Assembly: GCF_900103865.1 (NCBI RefSeq)
Contig: NZ_FNII01000006.1
Coordinates: forward strand, 62,001 to 126,000
Length of the DNA stretch: 64,000 nt
Origin: Vreelandella arcis
GTDB taxonomy: Bacteria > Pseudomonadota > Gammaproteobacteria > Pseudomonadales > Halomonadaceae
Reading direction: 5' to 3'
In this document: positions 17,038 through 25,397 of the stretch, one piece after another
Layout of the letters: the number at the start of each line of letters is the position of its first letter
Numbering within the stretch: position 1 is the stretch's first letter
The notes under the pieces: generated by a model
Told to the model about the DNA's origin: nothing
What the model saw: only the letters and a program-made list of their open reading frames with translations
Database searches by the model: none
Translations under genes and position numbers: made by a program

Positions 17038-18317
17038 TGGCTTTAACGGTATTGGCAATATCATTTGTTGTATTGGTTATTCTTGGAATGCCAGTTGCTT
17101 TTGCTATCGGCGTATCATCATTAGCTGCATTTATAGTTTTAGGGGATCCTTTTGTCGTAATTTCCCATTATATGTTTTCTGGTGTTAATTCTTTCTTGCT
17201 TGTAGCTATCCCGATGTTTGTACTAGCAGGTGACATCATGCTGCACTCGGGTATGACAAGAACATTGACTAACTTTGCAGATTTATTTGTGGGCCGTTTA
17301 CGAGGCGGGCTTGGCCATACTAATATCGGCGGCAGTGTGTTTTTCTCAGGCATAACAGGGTCGGCCACGGCTGACACAACCGCTATTGGTTCTATCATGA
17401 TCCCTGCCATGGCAGACAAAGGGTATGGTAGGGCCTACTCTACAGCAATTACGGTTGCGTCCTCCGTGATAGGACCTATTATCCCTCCCAGCCTGACGTT
17501 TGTTATCTATGCACTGGCGGTGGGCAACGTTTCTATTGGTGGGCTTTTTATTGCTGGAATTGTACCGGGAATTATTACGTGCATTGGTTTGATGGTTATG
17601 AATCATATTATTAGTTCAAGGAGAAATTACCCTAAAAGAGACTTCAGTTATACCAGGTCTGACATTTTATCAATAACGAGAAAGAGCATCGTTGTTCTTG
17701 TTATGCCTGTCATTATTGCGTTTGGCGTAATTTCAGGTATTTATACTGCAACCGAAGCTGCGGCTGTTGCTGCTGGATATGCATTGGTAGTGGCATTGGC
17801 GACACGTTGCATTACCATAAAGGCACTTCCAAAAATATTTTTTGGCGCAGCGCGAACTAGCTCGATCATGTTTTTCTTGTTAGCTACGAGTAGCCTATTA
17901 TCTTACATTCTATCAACTCAAGGCGTGCCACTTAAAATATCCTCTTTGATGCAGTCAGTGACCGAAAACCCCCTTGTTTTCTTGTTGGTGATGAATATAA
18001 CACTGCTGTTAATTGGCTTAGTTCTGGATTTGTTTCCAGCCATCTTAATCTTCGGGCCTATTTTTGCTCCTATTGCTCAGCAATATGGCATAGACCCTTT
18101 GCATTTTGGTGTTATCTTCTGCGTGAATTTAGTTTTAGGCTTGAATACTCCTCCAGTAGGCTCCGGGCTTTTTGTTGGTGCCTCCATAGGAAAAGTGAGC
18201 GTCGAGGAGCTTATTCGTGAAATTACGCCGTTTATCATCATGCAGCTAGTCGTTTTGATGGTAATTACTTACCTACCTTTTCTGACAACCTTGCTGCCAT
18301 CAATGGTAGGTTTTTAA
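17037..18317 (+). CDS. TRAP transporter large membrane subunit (DctM family)
   Basis: 426 aa, usual length, about twelve hydrophobic segments. Family motifs include GMPVAFAIGVSSL, IPMFVLAGDIMLHSGMT, GSATADTTAIGSIMIPAM, ASSVIGPIIPPSLTFVIYA and LNTPPVGSGLFVGASIGKVSVEELI. It forms the Na+-dependent translocation pathway with DctQ. Ends 38 nt before the convergent regulator gene. Confidence 0.94.
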   Translation: MALTVLAISFVVLVILGMPVAFAIGVSSLAAFIVLGDPFVVISHYMFSGVNSFLLVAIPMFVLAGDIMLHSGMTRTLTNFADLFVGRLRGGLGHTNIGGSVFFSGITGSATADTTAIGSIMIPAMADKGYGRAYSTAITVASSVIGPIIPPSLTFVIYALAVGNVSIGGLFIAGIVPGIITCIGLMVMNHIISSRRNYPKRDFSYTRSDILSITRKSIVVLVMPVIIAFGVISGIYTATEAAAVAAGYALVVALATRCITIKALPKIFFGAARTSSIMFFLLATSSLLSYILSTQGVPLKISSLMQSVTENPLVFLLVMNITLLLIGLVLDLFPAILIFGPIFAPIAQQYGIDPLHFGVIFCVNLVLGLNTPPVGSGLFVGASIGKVSVEELIREITPFIIMQLVVLMVITYLPFLTTLLPSMVGF

Positions 18318-18355
18318 TATTTAATGAAGGCTGTTTTCAATAGCGAGATCTTTAA

Positions 18356-18916
18356 TTAGAAAGTTGGTGGTGTCACTGAGCTAACGACGATGCACTCTTC
18401 TTCAAAGACGTTTTCCATCTTGTGAGGAAGAGTGCTATCAAAATAGTAGGCATCGCCGCTCTCAAGTACGCGGCTTTTATCGCCTACTGTAATCAAAATA
18501 CGTCCCGAAACGACAACGCCGCCTTCTTCTGCATAGTGCTGATAGGTATCATCACCAGTAGATGCACCCGGAGCGTATCGTTCATGGAGAATCATCATTT
18601 TCGCATTTTTGAGATTGGCACCGACTTGTCTGTAAGATAGTTCTTTACCATCGGCAAGCTCTACTAATTCACTAGCTTTATAGAATGCAACTCGTTCAAC
18701 TGAGACCTTTTCTGCAAAAAAATCACTTAGCGTTACATCTAGATTGTCAAGTATACGCTTCAGTGAGCTAATGGACGGATTGCCTGTGTCCTTCTCTATT
18801 GATGAAATAAATGGATGGCTTAGTCCACTGCGCTCAGCAAGTGCACGCAGCGACATCCGCTTACTTAGCCTTAATTGCCTTAGTCGGTAACCTAGCGTGG
18901 TGTTATTATCGTCCAT
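18356..18916 (-). CDS. XRE-family regulator with C-terminal cupin domain
   Basis: 186 aa. HTH_3 domain at residues 9-65 (LRQLRLSKRMSLRALAERSGLSHPFISSIEKDTGNPSISSLKRIL), then a cupin_2 barrel (about 105-180) with HYAEEGGVVVSGRILITVG and GDAYYFDSTLPHKMEN. Such proteins sense a small metabolite in the cupin and usually repress or activate a neighbouring uptake/catabolic operon, here most likely the convergent hpsN-TRAP genes. Candidate sites are the TATAGTTACC motifs in 13433-13998. Confidence 0.88.
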   Translation of the reverse strand: MDDNNTTLGYRLRQLRLSKRMSLRALAERSGLSHPFISSIEKDTGNPSISSLKRILDNLDVTLSDFFAEKVSVERVAFYKASELVELADGKELSYRQVGANLKNAKMMILHERYAPGASTGDDTYQHYAEEGGVVVSGRILITVGDKSRVLESGDAYYFDSTLPHKMENVFEEECIVVSSVTPPTF

Positions 18917-19433
18917 ATAAAAACCCTTTTACGCACATCATAAACAGTTAATATTTTCCTTCCTTAGGAAAAGAGATTCATTAGTTCACTTTATCCTTTC
19001 TGCTTGCTATTAACACTTCAGAACCGAGTGACGCGGTGCAGTAACGTTGCTTATACTCTCGGACATGAGTACCGACATTGACGCGTTTCCTACAGGATTT
19101 TTGGTTCAATACGCTCTTCTCAGCTTGCCGTGTCAAAATCGGGTCATTATAGCATTGGTAACCGCGATTCTGGACCATTGACTTGAGCCCTATGTGCTTG
19201 CGAGGCAATCTTTTTTTGTTGCTGGTGGGATGCCGTTGCATCAAGCCTCTTCACATTTCATAACCCAATCCATCGTTGACACCTCTCGGCCACTGTGGGG
19301 ACATTAAATGGTTTAACGTTGGCCGATAGGCAGATGATGTTCGTTTTGCCTGCGGTGTATGAATATCGATTCGTGGCGGGATGATTGCTGATCGCCCAAT
19401 GAATTGGGCTCTTACAAACCCCTTTTCATCTAT
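18917..19433. other. Gene-poor decayed stretch between island and toxin-antitoxin genes
   Basis: 517 bp. A minus-strand frame of 87 codons at 18981-19244 shows no family I recognise (contains GTHVREYKQRYCTASLGSE) and could be an IS or gene scrap. At the right end is the second copy of the dispersed repeat block. No promoter or RNA gene is convincing. Confidence 0.5.
19337..19425 (+). repeat. Dispersed repeat block with hairpin repeat (copy 3)
   Basis: Matches 5946-6030: cgttttgcc-gcggtgtatgaat, then ttcgtggcgggatg, TTGCTGATC and hairpin GCCCAATGAATTGGGC at 19394-19409, then TCTTACAAACCCC. As at the first copy it ends next to the 3' end of a toxin-antitoxin gene (yhaV stop at 19434). Confidence 0.75.
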
Positions 19434-19925
19434 TCATCTGGGGTCTTCCCCCAGAAGTGCTTTGATGCGTTCGCCATCACTGATGGCCGCTTTCCATAAT
19501 TCATTCCAGCTTTCCGGTGGGTTACCGTTCTTGAGCATCTTGCGGAAGATAGCGTAAGCGTCCTGTTTGCTGTCATAGGCGCGCTTGGTGGATTCGTCGT
19601 TGACCCAGGCGTAGATAAGGATCTTGCTCGCAAGGTCGTATCGAAAGAACAGCCGGTACTGCTGGTAGAACTTTGCCCGGCACCAATGGGTGTGCTCAGA
19701 CCCGAGGGCGTTTCCTTGACGATACTGAGGGCCAGCCGGATCCTGTGGAATGTCGTTCTTGGCCAGCTTCACAATCGCCGCCAGACGCTTGGTGGCTGGT
19801 TTGCTGCGATATCCGAGTGGATCCTTTTCTTGGAGTTGCTTCACCTTGCTGGTGAGCGCATCGACCTGCTCCAGGAATAGCGGATGTGCGTAGATCGTCC
19901 ATCCGTTTATCTCCAGAGGACTCAT
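19434..19925 (-). CDS. yhaV: Type II toxin YhaV, ribosome-dependent or free RNase
   Basis: 163 aa, close to the usual size of YhaV. Conserved blocks: INGWTIYAHPLFLEQVDALTSKV, GNALGSEHTHWCRAKFYQQYRLFFRYD and ILIYAWVNDESTKRAYDSKQDAYAIFRKMLKNGNPP. YhaV is a RelE-superfamily ribonuclease neutralised by PrlF. Start ATG at 19925 overlaps the PrlF stop as ATGA, with antitoxin first as in E. coli prlF-yhaV. Frame intact. Confidence 0.93.
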   Translation of the reverse strand: MSPLEINGWTIYAHPLFLEQVDALTSKVKQLQEKDPLGYRSKPATKRLAAIVKLAKNDIPQDPAGPQYRQGNALGSEHTHWCRAKFYQQYRLFFRYDLASKILIYAWVNDESTKRAYDSKQDAYAIFRKMLKNGNPPESWNELWKAAISDGERIKALLGEDPR

Positions 19926-20257
19926 GTGTCGTCGTCGTCCTCTGGCAGTTCCTCATCGAGATCTACCTCAATGCCTGCCGTCAGGCGTTCGGCCTCGGCA
20001 AAGGTACTGGCAGTGACAGGACGAATGTTTTCCGGGTGCTCGTGCAGATCCCGCTCTAGGAAGGCCAGGAAGCTGGCCATTACGGGGTCTTGGCTGGGCT
20101 CATCGCGGGCGCGAGTGAGCACCACTTCTCCATTGGGGCGAATCATGTAGTGAATCCGATCGCGGCGTTTCAGCTTCAACGCGCGACGTACCGATGCCGG
20201 AATGGTCGTCTGGTAGCGATCCGTTAGGGTGGAGTCATCCTCAATGGCCGTGGTCAT
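19922..20257 (-). CDS. prlF: Antitoxin PrlF (SohA), AbrB-type swapped-hairpin DNA-binding protein
   Basis: 111 aa. N-terminal AbrB/SpoVT-like domain (STLTDRYQTTIPASVRRALKLKRRDRIHYMIRPNGEVVLTRA), followed by an acidic tail (ELPEDDDDT) expected to bind the toxin. The SQDPVMASFLAFLERDLHEHPENI block is characteristic of PrlF. It should repress the operon together with YhaV. Three AATGCA direct repeats lie immediately upstream and are candidate operators. Confidence 0.93.
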   Translation of the reverse strand: MTTAIEDDSTLTDRYQTTIPASVRRALKLKRRDRIHYMIRPNGEVVLTRARDEPSQDPVMASFLAFLERDLHEHPENIRPVTASTFAEAERLTAGIEVDLDEELPEDDDDT

Positions 20258-20278
20258 GATTGGCCTCCGCTCAATGGC

Positions 20279-20317
20279 AATGCAAAAGTAATGCAGTTAA
20301 AATAATGCAACCGCATT
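20279..20317. promoter_or_regulatory. AATGCA direct repeats upstream of prlF, candidate PrlF operator
   Basis: AATGCA at 20279-20284, 20290-20295 and 20304-20309, plus GCATT at 20313-20317 in the opposite sense, all within 60 nt upstream of the prlF start. PrlF/YhaV complexes autoregulate in E. coli; that this repeat is the site is inference. Confidence 0.4.
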
Positions 20318-20326
20318 GCCTCGTCA

Positions 20327-20500
20327 ATGGTAGGGAAAGCGATCAACGTTGACGTATCGCTGAGCACTACCCGTAACCTGGAAGCGGCTAACCCTCAGCT
20401 TCAGCAGGATATTCGTGCTGAAGAGCAAAGCCTCGAAGATGATATCGATAAACTGCCTGTCTTCCCCGTCGCTGTCCTGGGCGTTGCTTATACGTTTTAA
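20327..20500 (+). pseudogene. C-terminal fragment of an outer-membrane beta-barrel protein
   Basis: A 57-codon frame (MVGKAINVDVSLSTTRNLEA ... LPVFPVAVLGVAYTF) ends in a hydrophobic alternating strand with terminal Phe, the signature of the last strand of an outer-membrane barrel. The LEAANPQLQQDIRAEEQSLEDD part is a periplasmic turn-like segment. A TAA lies in frame just upstream, so no barrel precedes it. Read as the end of a FadL-like or similar porin gene whose front was lost; exact family unknown. Confidence 0.5.
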
Positions 20501-20521
20501 GTGGCTTGATCTATCCTGATC

Positions 20522-20537
20522 GCTCAATGAATTGGGC
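20522..20537 (+). repeat. Hairpin repeat copy 4 (GCTCAATGAATTGGGC)
   Basis: Stem keeps pairing through one T-G wobble (GCTCAAT/ATTGGGC). Preceded by CCTGATC and followed by TCCTTGA instead of TCTTACGAA, so its tail differs from array copies. The next 160 bp to the mmgE stop hold no gene I recognise. Confidence 0.7.
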
Positions 20538-20696
20538 TCCTTGACTCCACCTGCACTTGGTTTTGTGGTGCCTCCCAGCCCCTTATAATGGTTTACTGAT
20601 TCTGGATGCCAACGCAGGTGGTAATATCACCACCATAAGCGGGGTGTCTAATGACCAGGAAACGACTTGAGGCCATCCAGCGCTTGCCCGACCTTT

Positions 20697-22001
20697 TCAA
20701 GGCGTGCCAAGCAGGACTAGAAGGTCGTTCGCGGGTCGTGTATCGAGACCCATCACTACCTCATGAATTCTAGCCGCTCGGTCATCCAGCACGGGCTCAG
20801 CCAGTGCCTGAAATTTCTCGAGCAACTCCGCATCCGACAGTGGCTGATCCGGATTACCCCGCGCTTCAAAATTAGCACTTTCGATGACTTCACCGTTGTT
20901 TAGGTGCAATCGGGCACATGCCCAGCGCTCGGCAGGAAAGCGGGCGTTGAAGTTGTCATCCTCATGAATCTCTACTTGGCTGGCAAGCGCCTTGAGGTCG
21001 GGGGCGTCGAGCTCGTCGCAGACACCCGCAACATCCACGGTACCCCGCCCCAGTGCGCAAGCGACAGACCAGGGCAGGCTGTATTGAGCTTGCTCGGTGG
21101 TGGTCGGGTGCATCCCGTGCAGGCGCTTGCCCTCGTGAAAGGTGATAATTTCGATACGCGTGATGGCGGCAGGATCGCGTTTCGCTGCAGGAAGTGACAA
21201 CACTGCTTCTACGGCGGGCTGGGCCCAACGGCAGACCGGGTAGGCTTTGAAGTACTGCTCGTGGAGATACCAGCGCTCGCCCAGGTCTTGCCAGATTACG
21301 GTGACGTCCGGCGCGGTCACGGTAAGCGCCGGGGCACCGGTGAAGCCGTCTTCGGCCAGCAGCGCTGCTGAGATCCCGGTCATTGCCCCCCAGCCAGAGC
21401 CGTCCTTGAGCATCGTGGGGTGGTCGATACAGCGCATCATCTGGCTGCGCGGGCCATAGAACTCTGCGATACCCAGGGCATGATGCATGGTCTCGACATC
21501 AACCCCGCGCAGGCGAGCGGCGACGGCAGCGACACCCAGGGCGTTCCAGGCGCCGGAGGTGTGGTAGTCCGGACTGGTGGCGTGTAGGGCGATCCCCGCG
21601 CGGGTGGCAATCTCGTAGCCGTAAGCGAGCAAGGCGAGGAATTCGTGTCCGGAAAGTCTGTTTACCTCGGGCAGCGCCAGTAGTCCGGGTAACAAGGCGA
21701 CTCCAGCGTGTCCTTTGGTGAGTACTTGGCCGTCGTGGGCGTCGAGCGCGTCGATGAGCCAGGCCCCGTGTAGGGCGACGCCGGTTGGTGAGGCTTGGCC
21801 GTTGGCAAATAATAGCGGGCGGTCGCCGCCGTGCTGGGTGGTCACGAAGCGCCCGGCTTTTTCGGCGAGGGACGTGCGGGTGGCCCCAGCGGCCACCCCC
21901 AGCAGGTCAAGCAGGCATCGCTTGGCCTGATGAAGGTGAGCGTCGTCCAGAGTAGATAGATCGACCCCATGTATCCAGGAAAGGGAAGGATGGTCGTGCA
22001 T
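20697..22001 (-). CDS. MmgE/PrpD family protein
   Basis: 434 aa, full length. Family features: AKRCLLDLLGVAAGAT, GAWLIDALDAHDGQVLTKGHAGVALLPGLLAL, YEIATRAGIALH, HTSGAWNALGVAAVAARLRG, LKDGSGWGAMTGISAALLAEDGF and the FKAYPVCRWAQPAVEAVLSL block. Members include 2-methylcitrate dehydratase, cis-aconitate decarboxylase and iminodisuccinate epimerase. No prpBC is nearby, so a role in propionate use is unlikely. It lies divergent from a nitrilase, which suggests catabolism of an amide- or nitrile-containing compound. Cytoplasmic; ATG at 22001. Confidence 0.9.
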   Translation of the reverse strand: MHDHPSLSWIHGVDLSTLDDAHLHQAKRCLLDLLGVAAGATRTSLAEKAGRFVTTQHGGDRPLLFANGQASPTGVALHGAWLIDALDAHDGQVLTKGHAGVALLPGLLALPEVNRLSGHEFLALLAYGYEIATRAGIALHATSPDYHTSGAWNALGVAAVAARLRGVDVETMHHALGIAEFYGPRSQMMRCIDHPTMLKDGSGWGAMTGISAALLAEDGFTGAPALTVTAPDVTVIWQDLGERWYLHEQYFKAYPVCRWAQPAVEAVLSLPAAKRDPAAITRIEIITFHEGKRLHGMHPTTTEQAQYSLPWSVACALGRGTVDVAGVCDELDAPDLKALASQVEIHEDDNFNARFPAERWACARLHLNNGEVIESANFEARGNPDQPLSDAELLEKFQALAEPVLDDRAARIHEVVMGLDTRPANDLLVLLGTP

Positions 22002-22418
22002 GTTAGTGTCCTTTGGTGCTGGTGTTTGACCCAGAATCGTTTGATAGATGAAAAAGTCCCTGCCCTATCAATGTGCCAATACACATAGTATCAAGCTTAC
22101 TTAACATAATGTGTTCGAAGATAAGAACCCTGAAAACTCGCTATCATTTATAAAAGTTTTAAGTAAATCCATTGGCATGGACGTCGCACTCGTGAACAAG
22201 TGTTTTATTAACGCGCTTAAAGACTTCAGACACTTTTTATAAGTTTCTATATAAAGAGCTTAACACGCCCTTCAGAGATATCTCCGGTTACGATATTCGG
22301 ATGTGTCATGCCATTTATTTGCGATGGTAATAGGCATTGGATAGGAAATGCATGGGTTTCACCGTATGCTCGTCGAAGATTATTCAGTGTTTTCGTGTTT
22401 CTTGCGGGAGGCAACATT
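22002..22418. promoter_or_regulatory. Divergent intergenic region, AT-rich
   Basis: 417 bp between the mmgE-like gene and the nitrilase start. It is AT-rich with several promoter-like AT tracts (for example TTTATAAG...TATATAAAG around 22236-22258) but no motif I can name. The frame to the left of the nitrilase start (22308-22418) is open but shows no conserved sequence and is treated as leader. Confidence 0.4.
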
Positions 22419-23279
22419 TTGAGCATTTGCAGGACGAATTACCGGCTCGCCGCCGCCCAGATTCAATGCTCGTTGGCTGATGTCGCGCACAATCTCGAGA
22501 CACATCGTCGTGTCATTGAGGAAGCCCGTCAGCGGGAGATCGATGTATTGGTTTTCCCGGAGCTTTCCCTGACGGGGTATGACCTGGGCACCCGTGTCCC
22601 CGAGGTTGCCATGCATCGCGATGATCCGTGTCTTGTCCAACTGGCGGAGTCCGTCGGCAACATGCTGACAGTAGTGGGGTTCGTCGAGCGCTGCGGTCGC
22701 GGTGAATATGCCAATTCCATGGCCTGCCTGTGTTCTGGGCAGGTCGTTGCCGTGCATCGCAAGGTCAACCTTTGTACCTACGGGGGACACGAGGAAGGCA
22801 AGCATTTCGGCAAGGGACAGTCGCTTACCGTCGCCGATGCCGACGGTCTCGCCTGCGGTGTGATGATCTGTGCCGATCTCTGGAATCCCGGCTTGGCCCA
22901 TGCGGCCATGATGGAGCGCCCCGACGTGATGCTGGCTCCGGTCAACGCGGCGACAGGGATGGTCGATGGCGATTTCGATGACGAAGGCAATTGGCTGATC
23001 TGCCTGAAGTTCTACGCCATGATGTACGCCACGCCGATGGTCATGGCGCACCGTTACGGAGCGGAGGGCGACGCCTGGTTCTGGGGTGGTAGTTGCATCG
23101 TCGGCGTCGATGGCAAGGTGCTGGTGCGGGCCGAAGATGGCGAGACGCTCGTCAGCGCCGACATCGACACCGACGAGATTGCCGCTGCCCGTTTCGCGAT
23201 GCCGACCCACCGCGACGCTGACACGCCATTGGTGGCCTCGTTGCTGGCGCGGCGGGTCGAACGGGAGCGTCGTGGCTGA
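22419..23279 (+). CDS. Carbon-nitrogen hydrolase (nitrilase superfamily)
   Basis: 286 aa from TTG at 22419, chosen because GGGAGG lies 7 nt upstream and conserved sequence begins right after (YRLAAAQIQC); an in-frame ATG at 22308 would add 37 unconserved residues. The Glu-Lys-Cys triad is complete: FPELSLTGYD, VHRKVNLCTYG and GVMICADLWNP. The active site and length suit an amidase/N-carbamoylase branch rather than a true nitrilase. Cytoplasmic homo-oligomer expected. Convergent with the CocE-type gene 9 nt beyond its stop. Confidence 0.9.
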   Translation: MSICRTNYRLAAAQIQCSLADVAHNLETHRRVIEEARQREIDVLVFPELSLTGYDLGTRVPEVAMHRDDPCLVQLAESVGNMLTVVGFVERCGRGEYANSMACLCSGQVVAVHRKVNLCTYGGHEEGKHFGKGQSLTVADADGLACGVMICADLWNPGLAHAAMMERPDVMLAPVNAATGMVDGDFDDEGNWLICLKFYAMMYATPMVMAHRYGAEGDAWFWGGSCIVGVDGKVLVRAEDGETLVSADIDTDEIAAARFAMPTHRDADTPLVASLLARRVERERRG

Positions 23280-23288
23280 GGGCGTGGC

Positions 23289-25361
23289 TTACACCCAGCG
23301 TCGGCGGCGTCGGGTCTTCCAGCGTCGGTCGATAAAGCGTTCGGCCTCATCAAAGGCCTGCAGACGTGCTTCCAGGTAGAACCACTCGGCATCGCAGCTC
23401 AGTTCCGCCCAGGTCTCGGTGTGAACGTGCCAGCCGTTGCGCCTGAAGTCCTGACGCCAGCTCTTGCTCATGGTCGCAGTGGCTGGCACATCGGGATGGA
23501 TAGCGTACCGCTCGTCCGCCGAGGCGATGTTGGTCAGGCCGTGGTCATAGGCGATCTCACCGAAGTCGTCGATGATGGCGTGTCGGGTCCAGCCGTCGGT
23601 CAGCGAGTGGGTGACGTCTCGGGACTGTTCGCCTGCGCGTACGACTTGATGCCGCATGGGCCCGGAAAACACTGCCGGTTCGAACTTCACGGGCGGTGTG
23701 TCGTGCGAGGCACGTTGGGGCAGCGTGAGGCGCGAGTCGGCTTCATGCAGGGTCAGCGTCACCGGATAAGGGCTCGGCCAGACCAGCGGCCAGTAGGCGG
23801 TGGTCACCGAGACGCGCAGCCGATGCCCGGCGATGAAGCGGTAGCAGGTCTGGTTCAGTGACACGGTCACGTCGAGCGACGTATCGCACGGCACCTCGGA
23901 GGGTGTGACGTGACTGTCACGGTGGCAGAGATTGAGCACGCCGTAGGAGACGCGTTGCGAGACGCCCTCGGGCGAGACGTCGCACAAGCGTACGATCAGA
24001 TTGGCGCGCGGCTGGTCGACGCTGACCCGCAGCGATAGCGTGGGGCGCCCCAGAATCACCGAGTCGGACGCCAGCGGATCGGTGTCGTAGGTCAGCGAGT
24101 GGGCGTCGTCGCCGCGCTGGTCGCCGGCGATCTCGGGGCCGCTGCTGTGGGGGATATATTCACCACATTGTAGGCCGTTGTCTGCTGGCGCACGCAGTTT
24201 GACTACGCCGGGGCGGACGGTGCTGTCTTCCGGGGCCTGCAGCTCACCGTTGCCCAGCGCCAGGGCGCGGGAGGCGATGTGCGGGCTCGGCCATTGGGTC
24301 TCGGCGAGCCATTCGCCGGGCACTTCGAGCCGTTGCGGATCGGCCTCGGAAAAGGACGGACAGAACACGCGATATAGTGGTTCTTCCATGATGCCTGTGT
24401 CACGGTCTTTCAGCCAGTGATCCCACCAGCGCAGCGCTTCTTGGAGGAAGCCGATGGTTGGCCTCGGCATCGCCAGGTGCGGATAGGCATGCGGCCAAGG
24501 GCCGACGATGCCGCGCCGGGGGCAGGGCGCATGCTCGAGAATTTCGGCGACGAAGTTGACGTAGGCGTCGGCCCAGCCGGTAACGGCCAAGGTCGGCGTC
24601 GTCAGGCGCGAATAATCCTCGCACACCGAGCCATGGCGCCAGTAGGTATCGCGTGTCTGGTGCTCGAACCAGTTCTCCGCAACGAAGGGTTGATGGGCGA
24701 GCCGGTGCTGCCAGAGCTCGCGCCAGTCGTCGCGTAAGGCGGGGTCTGGCGGCCGCGACATGAACGAAAGCGACGAGGCCGCCCAGCCGAAGTTCTCGTT
24801 GAGCAAACAGCCGCCCTTGTAGTGCACGTCGTCGTGATAGCGGTCGACGGTGGCGCCGACGGCGATGATTGCGCCGAGCGCTGGCGGCTGGCGCGAGGCC
24901 ACCTGCAATGAGTTGAAGCCGCCCCAGGAAATGCCCAGCATGCCGACGCGGCCACTGCACCAGGGTTGCTCGGCGAGCCAGGCGATTGCGGCGACGATGT
25001 CGTCCTGCTCGCTCGCCAGGTATTCGTCCTCGAGCACGCCGTCCGAGTCACCGCTGCCACGCAAGTCGATACGCAGTGCTGCATAGCCGTGGCCAGCGAA
25101 GTATGGGTGCATGCGTTCGTCGTCGGCACTGGTGGCGTCCCGTTTGCGGTAGGGGATGCACTCGATGATTGCAGGCACGGGATGGGTCTCGGCGTCGGCC
25201 GGCCGCCACATCCGTGCCGCGAGTCGGCTGCCATCGGGCAGCGGAATGAACAGTGCCGGTTCCTCGACGATCGGGTGCGGGAAGTCACGCACTTCCCAGG
25301 AATCGGGTTGGCTTCCACTTGGAAACATGGGGCGTCCTGTCACTTGGGGCGATGCCAGCAT
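23289..25361 (-). CDS. CocE/NonD-family hydrolase (X-Pro dipeptidyl-peptidase S15 type)
   Basis: 690 aa. Alpha/beta-hydrolase N-domain with nucleophile Ser in LGISWGGFNSLQV, Asp region in TGWADAYVNF and His in GPWPHAYPHL, then a C-terminal jelly-roll domain (about 350-590: SLRVSVDQPRANLIVRLCDVSPEG). PFAM X-Pro dipeptidyl-peptidase and cocaine-esterase members cleave esters or acyl-amide bonds. No signal peptide, so cytoplasmic. It lies 36 nt downstream of the osmoprotectant-type binding protein, same strand. The C-terminal ~100 residues (WHVHTETWAELSCDAEWFYL) extend beyond the canonical CocE core. Confidence 0.88.
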   Translation of the reverse strand: MLASPQVTGRPMFPSGSQPDSWEVRDFPHPIVEEPALFIPLPDGSRLAARMWRPADAETHPVPAIIECIPYRKRDATSADDERMHPYFAGHGYAALRIDLRGSGDSDGVLEDEYLASEQDDIVAAIAWLAEQPWCSGRVGMLGISWGGFNSLQVASRQPPALGAIIAVGATVDRYHDDVHYKGGCLLNENFGWAASSLSFMSRPPDPALRDDWRELWQHRLAHQPFVAENWFEHQTRDTYWRHGSVCEDYSRLTTPTLAVTGWADAYVNFVAEILEHAPCPRRGIVGPWPHAYPHLAMPRPTIGFLQEALRWWDHWLKDRDTGIMEEPLYRVFCPSFSEADPQRLEVPGEWLAETQWPSPHIASRALALGNGELQAPEDSTVRPGVVKLRAPADNGLQCGEYIPHSSGPEIAGDQRGDDAHSLTYDTDPLASDSVILGRPTLSLRVSVDQPRANLIVRLCDVSPEGVSQRVSYGVLNLCHRDSHVTPSEVPCDTSLDVTVSLNQTCYRFIAGHRLRVSVTTAYWPLVWPSPYPVTLTLHEADSRLTLPQRASHDTPPVKFEPAVFSGPMRHQVVRAGEQSRDVTHSLTDGWTRHAIIDDFGEIAYDHGLTNIASADERYAIHPDVPATATMSKSWRQDFRRNGWHVHTETWAELSCDAEWFYLEARLQAFDEAERFIDRRWKTRRRRRWV

Positions 25362-25397
25362 CGCCCCCGGAAAAGAAGATGGGATCGGAGTGGGGAG

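Noticed and set aside
18981..19244. 87-codon minus-strand frame between the XRE regulator and yhaV
   Set aside because: No ribosome site, no recognisable family and located in decayed DNA; mentioned only as a possible scrap.
20324..20527. 67-codon minus-strand frame
   Set aside because: Antisense to the outer-membrane barrel fragment, whose plus-strand reading ends in a convincing terminal strand.
20651..20773. Short plus-strand frame starting MTRKRLEAIQRLPDLFKA
   Set aside because: It looks faintly like the start of a transposase-associated protein but runs antisense into the mmgE-like gene after 15 codons and stops; too little to call.
22380..23210. 276-codon minus-strand frame opposite the nitrilase
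   Set aside because: The plus-strand product has a complete Glu-Lys-Cys nitrilase triad; the antisense frame has no recognisable domain.
24602..25318. 238-codon minus-strand frame inside the CocE-like gene
   Set aside because: Same strand but a different frame from the 690-aa hydrolase, whose active-site motifs are intact; composition (Arg/Ser-rich) is typical of an out-of-frame reading.
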